This document shows positions 45,491-52,719 of a DNA stretch of 64,000 bases, piece after piece. Origin of the DNA: Anaerolineales bacterium (GTDB lineage: Bacteria; Chloroflexota; Anaerolineae; Anaerolineales; UBA4823); contig JAFGJM010000011.1 of the NCBI GenBank assembly GCA_016929095.1, positions 62,001 to 126,000 of the forward strand, read 5' to 3'. A program made the translations under genes and the position numbers. The notes beneath the pieces were generated by a model. The model was not told the DNA's origin. It was given only the letters and a program-made list of their open reading frames with translations, and did no database searches. Positions within the stretch are counted from its first letter, which is position 1. Every line of letters begins with the position of its first letter.

Positions 45491-45649
45491 TTACCGGTTT
45501 CTGATCCTTAACCAAAAATCATCCAATGAATGCATCAGAATAAATCTGTGCCGTTGCGTATCAGTCAGGATGCCCTCATCGGGATCATCCCCAACACAAA
45601 AACTAGCCCCGCCCAATCCATCGAGTTTAATAATCAAATTTGTAATCAT
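45491..45649 (-). CDS. Small protein of unknown function (52 residues)
   Basis: A 52-residue protein starting MITNLIIKLDGLGGASFC, with an acidic middle (CVGDDPDEG) and a Trp/Arg C-terminus. A perfect AGGAGG with a 5-nt spacer precedes the ATG at 45649. It is the first gene after two tandem terminators and 41 nt before the 66-residue gene. It has no signal peptide or recognised domain. A peptide-natural-product precursor is conceivable, but no modifying enzyme supports that. Confidence 0.68.
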   Translation of the reverse strand: MITNLIIKLDGLGGASFCVGDDPDEGILTDTQRHRFILMHSLDDFWLRIRNR

Positions 45650-45676
45650 GATTGCCTCCTATCTATTTTTCAAAAT

Positions 45677-45711
45677 AAAAAAAATCAGCCACAGGTCATC
45701 CCATGGCTGAT
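45677..45711 (-). terminator. Second tandem terminator (T2)
   Basis: An 8-bp stem ATCAGCCA (45684-45691) with TGGCTGAT (45704-45711), two mismatches, two inner pairs and a tetraloop. On the minus strand it is followed by eight T. It lies 28 nt before the 52-residue gene. Confidence 0.8.
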
Positions 45712-45731
45712 CGCAAAAAAAAGGTCGATTG

Positions 45732-45765
45732 AAAAAAACAGCCACGGGCGGGTGCACCGTGGCTG
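45732..45765 (-). terminator. First tandem terminator (T1)
   Basis: A 9-bp perfect stem (45739-45747 with 45757-45765), a 9-nt loop and seven T on the minus strand. Its arms can also pair with those of T2 (CAGCCAC with GTGGCTG), so alternative foldings exist. It begins 30 nt after the leader ORF stop. Confidence 0.85.
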
Positions 45766-45794
45766 AAGTCTACAAATTGATGAAGTCTGTCAGT

Positions 45795-45875
45795 CTACAG
45801 GCGCACTCCGAGAAGGAATAATACACCGCTGTAAGCGCTACCCATTCGTAATTTTCCGCAAAATACGTTGTCCAT
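45795..45875 (-). CDS. Putative 26-residue leader peptide
   Basis: A short ORF of 26 codons (MDNVFCGKLRMG... ending LLGVRL), preceded by AAAGGAG 11 nt before the ATG. It lies between a good promoter and two tandem terminators. The last codons (GTGCGCC at 45800-45806) can pair with GGTGCAC in the first terminator (45752-45758; 7 pairs, one G-U), which would disrupt the terminator. That is what a translation-sensing attenuator needs. The peptide has no recognised stall motif. Confidence 0.55.
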   Translation of the reverse strand: MDNVFCGKLRMGSAYSGVLFLLGVRL

Positions 45876-45919
45876 GTAGAAAACAGCTCCTTTCATTAAA
45901 GAATTATTAGAACTCGATG

Positions 45920-45949
45920 AGTTTATCATAATGTTTGAAATCTTGTCAA
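45920..45949 (-). promoter_or_regulatory. Promoter of the leader and GNAT-MFS genes
   Basis: On the minus strand TTGACA (45944-45949), an 18-nt spacer and TAAACT (45920-45925). The transcript should start near 45913, about 38 nt before the leader-peptide ATG and 264 nt before the first small gene. Confidence 0.65.
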
Positions 45950-45990
45950 GAGCATATTTCGTAGTAAACTCGGGTTTTTAATGGGTTTTC

Positions 45991-46914
45991 TTATCCCTTT
46001 TTAGCCGGCATTTCTCTAATCAAATGCATCACATCATCCCTCAACGGCAAGGCACTTTGTGCGCCCATTTTGGTGACCGCTAACGCCCCGGCAGCATTAC
46101 CCCAGGCGACCGCTTCAGCAAACGGCTTACCTTCTACGACTGCTGCCGCATAGGCGCCCACAAAGGCATCGCCCGCTCCCACGGTGTCAACCACTTTCAC
46201 GTTGTGGGAGGGTAAATATTCCAACGCGTGATCCGGCGCACAGATGGCAGCGCCTTCCCCTCCTAAGGTAACGATCACTCTCGCCCCGCTCCTTTGCGTC
46301 AGTTTTCCGGCGCTTACTTCAATAGATGAGTCACCTTCGATTAATGCCAATTCTGTTTCATTTAAAACCAAACTGTCCACCCGGGTTAGCACTGAATCCG
46401 GAAGGATTTGTCCCGGAGAGGGATTTAATACCACGTGCGCGCCCGTTTTACGAGCAAACGATACTGCCGCCGAAACCGTTTCCAGAGGAATTTCCAACTG
46501 TACGATGATCAGTCTGGCTTCCCGGAACAAGTCTGCTGATTCTTCGATGTGCTGAGGCGACAGTCGCATATTTGCGCCACCCACTACTGCAATCATATTT
46601 TGACCCGCTTCTTCCACCAGGATCATTGCCATCCCGGTCGTCGTTTGTGGGTCGTTTACTATCCAGTAAGTATCAACACCATTCACCTCAAGATTCTTCT
46701 TCGCTGCCCGCCCCGCGTCATCTTCTCCCAAATTTCCGAGCATCATCACCGGCGCGCCACAACGTGCGGCAGCAATCGCCTGATTGGCGCCTTTGCCTCC
46801 GAAAAATGTTTGGTAATTCTCTCCCCGGATTGTTTCGCCCGGTTTAGGCAAACGCGCTAAGCGCACCACGTGATCGATATTGATGCTGCCAACGACAACA
46901 ATGTGATTGGTCAT
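45991..46914 (-). CDS. rbsK: Ribokinase
   Basis: A 307-residue PfkB-family sugar kinase. The N-terminal VVGSINIDHV and FFGGKGANQAIAAARCG form the ribose-binding part. The catalytic Asp is in VDTVGAGDAFVGAYAAAV, the anion-hole motif of ribokinase. It phosphorylates D-ribose or a related sugar such as deoxyribose. GGAGG lies before the ATG at 46914, preferred over 46926. No ribose transporter is nearby. A LacI-type palindrome lies 120 bp upstream. Confidence 0.9.
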   Translation of the reverse strand: MTNHIVVVGSINIDHVVRLARLPKPGETIRGENYQTFFGGKGANQAIAAARCGAPVMMLGNLGEDDAGRAAKKNLEVNGVDTYWIVNDPQTTTGMAMILVEEAGQNMIAVVGGANMRLSPQHIEESADLFREARLIIVQLEIPLETVSAAVSFARKTGAHVVLNPSPGQILPDSVLTRVDSLVLNETELALIEGDSSIEVSAGKLTQRSGARVIVTLGGEGAAICAPDHALEYLPSHNVKVVDTVGAGDAFVGAYAAAVVEGKPFAEAVAWGNAAGALAVTKMGAQSALPLRDDVMHLIREMPAKKG

Positions 46915-46926
46915 TATCCCTCCCAT

Positions 46927-47510
46927 GAATTTAATTTTAAAGCAATTATTGAAAGAAATGGTTAATTTATTGACAAATACCCATATCTTCTCACACAGAT
47001 CATTGATCGAGGTTTGAATTCTGGTTTATCATTATAAGCGCTTATCGAATAGAATATGATTTAAAGATGGGTTTCGGTTCTTGTCGATCTTACCTACAAC
47101 CATACATGCATTTATATTTCCTGGCAACACGAAAATTGGGTATTCCCCAAAAATTCCGAATATTTATTAAAGAATAATGCTGCCTTTTATTGACAGAATC
47201 TTTCATATGTGTAAAAATTCGTTAGATGATGTCATGCCTGTATACTTGAAAACGGTATCTTCATCATCGGGGGAAAATTTAATGGTGAGATTGGAATATG
47301 ACTTATTGGAGATTGAGAAATCTCGTTAACCGGAAAGGAGGTGAACCTTTCGAGAGATAAGCATATTTTTAGATCGCTCACAAGTTCTATAGTCTGTTAA
47401 GATTCTTGATGAAATCCATTTCCTACATCGCCGCAGTGAAATGGATGCCGGTTTTATCACAAATTGAAAAACCAGGATTATCTACCCGTTTTCTGGAGGC
47501 ACAAAACCAT
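46927..47510 (+). other. Long intergenic region between ribokinase and hydroxyproline genes
   Basis: 584 bp, AT-rich. It contains the palindrome at 47034-47045, TTGACA at 46970-46975 and 47190-47195 (no strong -10 at the right distance), a 15-codon ORF at 47282-47329, and an AAAGGAGGTGA at 47334-47344 with no start codon behind it. TTG/ATG codons from 47406 are in frame with the next gene, but they have no SD and encode residues unlike the family. Confidence 0.55.
47034..47045. promoter_or_regulatory. Palindrome resembling a LacI-family operator
   Basis: A perfect 12-bp palindrome ATAAGCGCTTAT with the AAGCGCTT core usual in LacI/GalR operators. It lies between the divergent ribokinase and dehydratase genes. 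RbsR-type repressors often control ribokinase genes, but no lacI-type gene is in the window. Confidence 0.45.
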
Positions 47511-48539
47511 ATGAAACTTGAATGGACACCCGCGGCAAATTGGCCGCGCATTAAAACCATTGATGCCCACACTGCAGGGGAACCCTTAAGGGTGATTGTG
47601 GATGGTTTTCCTCCTCTTCCAAAAGGAACAATCCTGGATAAACGACGCTATCTGAAAGAAAACCTGGACTACTTACGCACAGCTCTAATGTGGGAACCAC
47701 GTGGTCATGCAGATATGTATGGCGCGTTGATAACCGAGCCCGTCACAGAAGATAGTGATGTAGGGGTTATTTTCATGCACAATGAAGGTTACAGCACGAT
47801 GTGCGGTCATGGTGTGATTGGGTTAACCATGGTGCTGCTGGAAACAGGACTTCTTTCCAAAGAAGGTGAAAATCCGGTCGTCAAGATGGATACCCCCGCA
47901 GGACTGGTCACAGCCATCGCTCACCGAGAAGGCAAGCATGTTAAAGATGTTTCATTCCACAATGTACCGTCTTTTGTGTATCTCACCGACCAGACAGTAA
48001 GCGTCCCAGATCTGGGACAGGTGCGCTTTGATATCGCCTTTGGAGGCGCCTTCTATGCCTTTGTGCAGGCAGACGAATTGGGTATCGGGCTTGAAGATAG
48101 AGATTTTCGCTCCCTGATCGATTGGGGGATGCGTATCAAACGTGCAATTATGGATACAGTGCCAATCCAACATCCGTTTGAAGAAGACTTGAGTTTCCTC
48201 TATGGCACAATTTTTGTCGGAAAAGCTTTGGAAGCCGGTCATCACAGCCGGAATGTATGCATATTCGCTGAAGGTGAAGTGGATCGGTGTCCAACCGGCA
48301 CCGGTGTCAGCGCCAGGGTAGCTCTCCATTATGCTAAAAACGAACTGGAAATCAACCAGTCCATCACCATAGAGAGTATCATTGGCACAACCTTCAGCGG
48401 CAAAGTGATTTCTTCCGTGAATTTTGGGCCCTACCAAGCCGTTATTCCGGAAGTGTCGGGTAGTGCCAATATCGTTGGCTTATGTGAATGGCTTATCGAT
48501 CCGCAAGATCCACTGCGGCATGGCTTCATTCTGCGTTAA
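47511..48539 (+). CDS. Proline racemase family, trans-3-hydroxy-L-proline dehydratase-like
   Basis: A 342-residue protein of the proline racemase family. The first catalytic Cys is present (STMCGHG, Cys98). At the second site the racemases' DRSPCGTG reads DRCPTGTG: Thr262 takes the place of the catalytic Cys, as in trans-3-hydroxy-L-proline dehydratase (EC 4.2.1.77), while the preceding Ser is Cys260. Such enzymes dehydrate the substrate rather than racemise it. The ATG at 47511 (GGAGG 11 nt before it) gives the family N-terminus; upstream in-frame codons are not supported. It heads an operon with an amino-acid importer. Confidence 0.85.
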   Translation: MKLEWTPAANWPRIKTIDAHTAGEPLRVIVDGFPPLPKGTILDKRRYLKENLDYLRTALMWEPRGHADMYGALITEPVTEDSDVGVIFMHNEGYSTMCGHGVIGLTMVLLETGLLSKEGENPVVKMDTPAGLVTAIAHREGKHVKDVSFHNVPSFVYLTDQTVSVPDLGQVRFDIAFGGAFYAFVQADELGIGLEDRDFRSLIDWGMRIKRAIMDTVPIQHPFEEDLSFLYGTIFVGKALEAGHHSRNVCIFAEGEVDRCPTGTGVSARVALHYAKNELEINQSITIESIIGTTFSGKVISSVNFGPYQAVIPEVSGSANIVGLCEWLIDPQDPLRHGFILR

Positions 48540-48608
48540 TTATCAAAGCAGTATGAGTAGTATTATCTCCATTCCACCTATACTTTTCAAGATAAGGAGT
48601 AGAAGAAT

Positions 48609-49769
48609 ATGAAGAGAATTTCCACCATCCTAGTTACCATCATCCTGGCGCTGTCCTTCCTGCTCACCGCGTGTGGGCAGCAGGCTGCGGAGCCCGAAAC
48701 CATCCAGATCGGTTTACAAGTCCCGCTAACCGGAGACTTCGCTTCTGAAGGGCAATGGGCTAAACAATGTGTTGAAGTAGCCAAGGAATTAATTAACAAG
48801 AAGGGTGGCGTGCTTGGCAAACAGATCGAAATCATTGAAGCCGATGATGCATCCAATCCTAAGGACAGCGCTCTGGCCGCTCAAAAACTCATATCACAAG
48901 GTCTCAAAGCAGTTATCGCTTCTTATGGTTCTTCGGTGACCGCTCCGGCGGCTGATCTGTACGATGCCAATAAAGTCGTATCTGTCGGTTATGGCTGCAC
49001 GGCTGTCCGCCTGACGATGGACACCCAGCGTCCCTATTTCTTCCGAACCGCAGGCCGAGATGACACGCAGTCGGAATATTTCGCCAAATTTGCGGTAGAA
49101 ATACTCCAAGCAAAGCGCATCGCCATTATGCACGACAACCAGGACTACGGCTTGGGCGTAGCAGAAGATGCTGTGAAATTCCTGCAATCCTACATCGACT
49201 CTGGTCAGGTTGAATTGGTGTACTACGATGCCATCACCCCTGGTGAAAGCGACTATTCAGCCGTCGTCAGCCAGATCAAAGAGATCAATCCCGATGTCTG
49301 GTTCTTCACCGCTTATTACCCTGAAGCTGCCCTCTTGCTGAAACAAGCTCGCGAGGCAGGCTATACCGGCCTCTTCGTGGGTAACAACTCGGTACCCACC
49401 CCCGAATTTGAAAAAATCGCCGGTGTGGATGTCATCAAGGGTTCCGTCCATCTCAATGAGCCCATGCCTCAATTCCTGAGCTATGCCGAATCGGTAGAGT
49501 TCATGGATGCGTACAAAGCGAAATACAACGAGATGCCAGGCTCGATCTGGGCTGTTTACGCAGCCGATGCACTCAATGCCCTGGCAGCCGCTATTGAGAA
49601 AGCCGGCACAACCGATCCGGACAAGGTGGCTGAAACAATGCGTACCATGACAGACGCGGCGGGTATCACCGGCCCATTGATGTTCACCGAACGCGGCGAC
49701 CGCAAGGATATCCCTTATTACGCATATATTTACAACGATCAGGGTGAGCTGGAACTTTACCAGAAATAA
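48609..49769 (+). CDS. Branched-chain-type amino-acid-binding lipoprotein (LivJ/LivK-like)
   Basis: A 386-residue type I periplasmic-binding protein. The signal peptide ends in the lipobox FLLTAC (Cys22). IQIGLQVPLTGDFASEGQ, IEIIEADDASNPKDSALAAQKL and the hinge-region LNALAAAIEKAGTTDPDKV are typical of the Leu/Ile/Val receptor family, which also serves proline, amides and short peptides. AAGGAG lies before the ATG. Downstream of the dehydratase by 69 bp, it suggests uptake of hydroxyproline or proline. Confidence 0.92.
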   Translation: MKRISTILVTIILALSFLLTACGQQAAEPETIQIGLQVPLTGDFASEGQWAKQCVEVAKELINKKGGVLGKQIEIIEADDASNPKDSALAAQKLISQGLKAVIASYGSSVTAPAADLYDANKVVSVGYGCTAVRLTMDTQRPYFFRTAGRDDTQSEYFAKFAVEILQAKRIAIMHDNQDYGLGVAEDAVKFLQSYIDSGQVELVYYDAITPGESDYSAVVSQIKEINPDVWFFTAYYPEAALLLKQAREAGYTGLFVGNNSVPTPEFEKIAGVDVIKGSVHLNEPMPQFLSYAESVEFMDAYKAKYNEMPGSIWAVYAADALNALAAAIEKAGTTDPDKVAETMRTMTDAAGITGPLMFTERGDRKDIPYYAYIYNDQGELELYQK

Positions 49770-49804
49770 ATAAAATTTCTGAGGTTTTCCTCACCCACTC
49801 CACT

Positions 49805-49840
49805 TCTCCCCCAATTCAAAAATAATGGAATTGGGGGAGA
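49805..49840 (+). terminator. Intercistronic hairpin between receptor and livH
   Basis: A 13-bp perfect stem (49805-49817 with 49828-49840) and a 10-nt loop, without a T tract. As in the peptide operon, it sits between the receptor gene and the permease genes and probably lowers permease expression or protects the upstream mRNA. Confidence 0.7.
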
Positions 49841-49889
49841 GGGGATATTAAACACCCTATGACACTAACATTCAGCGAGGAGGCCTTCC

Positions 49890-50804
49890 ATGCAATTGCT
49901 CCTTGAGCAACTTACTAACGGCTTAACCATCGGATCGTTTTATGCTTTGGTGGCTATGGGATATTCCATGGTCTACGGGGTGATGAAACTGATCAATTTT
50001 GCCCACGGCGACTTCTTCACCCTGGGCAGTTACATTGGCTACGCCATCCTGGTTTTCGGTTCCGGATGGGTAACGCGTACATTTGGTATATGGGGGGGAG
50101 TTGTAGTAGCCCTCATCGGCGCCATGATAGGGCTGGGCGTTGGCGGCTTGATTGTCGAACGAGTAGCTTACAGTCCGGTATATAAAGCCGGGCGCTTACC
50201 TCTGGTAGTCTCTGCTTTGGGGGCTTCGATCTTCATTTCTAATGGCATCATGGCTATCTGGAGTCCACGTTTCCAGGCTTATCCACAGACCAGTATCCCC
50301 ACCGGCTCTTTGTTATTATTCGGTGATGTGCATATCACCTATATCAAACTTGTCACGATTATCGTCTCGTGGGCGTTGATGGGCTTGATTTATTATGTCG
50401 TGGAAAAGACATTATTTGGATCAGCGGTGAGAGCCACCGCCTTGGATCGAGAAACAGCCACCTTAATGGGTATCAACTTTCAAACGATCATCCTGTTTGT
50501 CTTTTCGGTTGGTCCCGCCCTGGGCGCCCTGGCTGGCGTCTTTGCAGGTCTGAACTACAGCCGTATTATTTTTACCATGGGGTGGGGATATGGATTGAAA
50601 GCCTTTACAGCCACCATTATGGGAGGCATCGGCAACATCCCTGGGGCAATGATTGGCGGAATATTGCTGGGCTTGCTGGAAGCACTTTTCGAAGGGTTTG
50701 TCTCCGGACAATGGAAGAACGTTTTCGTTTTCCTGATCCTGATCATCATTTTGATCGTGCGCCCCACCGGGCTCATTGGAGAAAAAGTGGCGGAGAAAGT
50801 GTAA
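49890..50804 (+). CDS. livH: Branched-chain-type ABC permease LivH
   Basis: A 304-residue permease with about eight membrane segments, beginning LLEQLTNGLTIGSFYALVAMGYSMVYG and MKLINFAHGDFFTLGSYIG, hallmarks of LivH. Its ATPase-coupling loop includes ATALDRETATLMGIN (about 175-190). AGGAGG lies before the ATG. It pairs with the LivM part of the next protein, 3 bp downstream. Confidence 0.95.
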   Translation: MQLLLEQLTNGLTIGSFYALVAMGYSMVYGVMKLINFAHGDFFTLGSYIGYAILVFGSGWVTRTFGIWGGVVVALIGAMIGLGVGGLIVERVAYSPVYKAGRLPLVVSALGASIFISNGIMAIWSPRFQAYPQTSIPTGSLLLFGDVHITYIKLVTIIVSWALMGLIYYVVEKTLFGSAVRATALDRETATLMGINFQTIILFVFSVGPALGALAGVFAGLNYSRIIFTMGWGYGLKAFTATIMGGIGNIPGAMIGGILLGLLEALFEGFVSGQWKNVFVFLILIIILIVRPTGLIGEKVAEKV

Positions 50805-50807
50805 ACT

Positions 50808-52718
50808 ATGAGCAATATCACTCAGAAACTTTCCCAACATTTCATGAAATCACAGAAATCCGGCGCCGAACCATCGAATCGTCGTTCGATGATTTGGATT
50901 GGGTTAGTGATTATTATTCTCCTTGTATATCCTTTTCTACCCAAAGTCAACAATTACTGGATCGACGTTGGCTTTTTTGTCGGGATATATGTCCTGCTTG
51001 GTTTGAGTCTCAACATCGTGCTGGGAGAAGTGGGGCTTTTTGATCTTGGGCACGCGGCATTTTACGCGATCGGGGCATATACCACGGGTATACTCTACAT
51101 TCAATTGGATATCCCCATTATCATCTTGCTTCCCCTCAGCGCCATAACTGCCGCGGCTTTTGCCTATATTGTGACCTCGCCAATTATCCATCTGCGCGGC
51201 GATTATTTATGCATTGTTACCATCGGGATTGGGGAAATCGTCCGCATCGCTGCGCTTAACAACCCATTCGGTTTAACCAATGGGGCAAATGGTATCACTG
51301 GTATTGGCAATCCCGACTTTGGATTGTTCACTTTGCGCAGTCCAACTCAGTTTTATTATTATGTCTGGATCATTGTGGGTTTGATTATCGTTGGACTGGT
51401 CAATCTACAAAAATCGCGGGTCGGACGCGCCTGGAACTTTATCCGTGAAGACGAAATTGCTGCCGAAGCCAATGGGGTCGATGTAAGACATTACAAATTG
51501 ATTTCCTTTGTGCTTGGGGCAGCGCTGGCAGGATTAGCTGGTAATATCTATGCTTCCAAAATGATGATCATCTCTCCTGCTAACTACACTTTCATGGATT
51601 CGGTGCTTTTCTTTGTGATTGTGCTTCTAGGCGGTTTAGGCTCTATTCCTGGCAACATGCTGGGAGCAGCCATTGTGGTGATTTTCCCGGAAATATTCCG
51701 CCAGTTTGCCAGTTACCGTTTACTCTTCTTCGGTGCAGCACTCATGGTAATGATGATTTTCCGTCCGGGAGGCATTTTGCCCCGCCGAAGAGAAGGAGTA
51801 GGCCTGACCGGTCTTGGCATATCAGGGATTCCCGACAAGGAGGAAGAGTATATCGATGAGGTTCTAAAACACTCAGATCAGATCGTCTCGCCCCAAAAAA
51901 CTTCTGCCGATGTGAACCCCTCTCCTTCCCCCGACCAATCCGCCCCGAAAAATAACGGTGTGGTGCTGGAAACACAAAACCTGACCATGCAATTTGGCGG
52001 TCTGGTGGCAGTCAATAAATTCGATATGCAAATCAATGCCGGCAAGATCACCTCTCTAATCGGGCCGAATGGCGCCGGAAAAACGACCCTCTTCAATGTC
52101 ATCACTGGCATATATCGCCCAACAACCGGAAAAGTGATTTTCGAAGGGGAAGATATTACCAGCCTTAAACCGCATGTGGTCATTTCCAAAGGCATCGCCC
52201 GTACATTTCAAAATATCCGTCTCTTTCCTTCTCTGACCTGTATCGAAAATGTAATGTCCGGGCCCCATTGCCATGCCCGCAGCGGTATTTGGACATCGAT
52301 TGTTCATACACCGGCTCAGAAAAAGGAAGATCGTAAAATATTAGAAACCGCTTCCTATCGTTTACATCAAGTAGGTCTGTGGGATTACCGCAACGAACTT
52401 GCTCGAAATTTGCCTTATGGTAAACAGCGGTTACTGGAAATTGCCCGCGCCCTGGCAACCAGCCCGGACCTTTTGATCCTCGATGAGCCATCTTCCGGTT
52501 TAAATGATAAAGAATCCGAAGAACTGATGGAGTTCCTGAAGACTTTGATCGCTGAAGGGTTTACTCTCTTCCTCATCGAACATGACATGAATGTGGTGAT
52601 GGGTATTTCAGACTGGGTTACCGTGATGGATATGGGCAACAAAATTGCCGAAGGTTTACCAACCGAGATCTATCAAAATCCCCAGGTCATTGAAGCCTAT
52701 CTGGGAAAGGAGGAATAA
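50808..52718 (+). CDS. Fused LivM permease and LivG ATPase
   Basis: A 636-residue fusion. Residues about 25-330 are the LivM permease (LGLSLNIVLGEVGLFDLGHAA and the GLTNGANGITGI segment). A Pro/Ser-rich linker (about 340-380) follows, then the LivG ATPase (about 385-636). Walker A is GPNGAGKTT (from about 421), the signature LPYGKQRLLEIARAL and Walker B LLILDEPSSGLN. In most bacteria these are two genes. The single reading frame and ordinary linker argue against a sequencing join. Such fusions occur elsewhere in the family. Confidence 0.93.
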   Translation: MSNITQKLSQHFMKSQKSGAEPSNRRSMIWIGLVIIILLVYPFLPKVNNYWIDVGFFVGIYVLLGLSLNIVLGEVGLFDLGHAAFYAIGAYTTGILYIQLDIPIIILLPLSAITAAAFAYIVTSPIIHLRGDYLCIVTIGIGEIVRIAALNNPFGLTNGANGITGIGNPDFGLFTLRSPTQFYYYVWIIVGLIIVGLVNLQKSRVGRAWNFIREDEIAAEANGVDVRHYKLISFVLGAALAGLAGNIYASKMMIISPANYTFMDSVLFFVIVLLGGLGSIPGNMLGAAIVVIFPEIFRQFASYRLLFFGAALMVMMIFRPGGILPRRREGVGLTGLGISGIPDKEEEYIDEVLKHSDQIVSPQKTSADVNPSPSPDQSAPKNNGVVLETQNLTMQFGGLVAVNKFDMQINAGKITSLIGPNGAGKTTLFNVITGIYRPTTGKVIFEGEDITSLKPHVVISKGIARTFQNIRLFPSLTCIENVMSGPHCHARSGIWTSIVHTPAQKKEDRKILETASYRLHQVGLWDYRNELARNLPYGKQRLLEIARALATSPDLLILDEPSSGLNDKESEELMEFLKTLIAEGFTLFLIEHDMNVVMGISDWVTVMDMGNKIAEGLPTEIYQNPQVIEAYLGKEE

Positions 52719-52719
52719 C

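Noticed and set aside
45530-45766. 78-codon open frame on the plus strand over the terminators
   Set aside because: It runs antisense through the 52-codon gene and both terminator stems; no SD.
45661-45780. CRISPR-like repeats (two similar CAGCCAC/ATGG units)
   Set aside because: They are two terminator hairpins with T tracts, of different length and without regular spacers.
45249-45875. Small ORFs as a ribosomally made peptide (RiPP) cluster
   Set aside because: No cyclodehydratase, radical-SAM, lanthipeptide or leader-peptidase gene is present; attenuation with small accessory proteins fits better.
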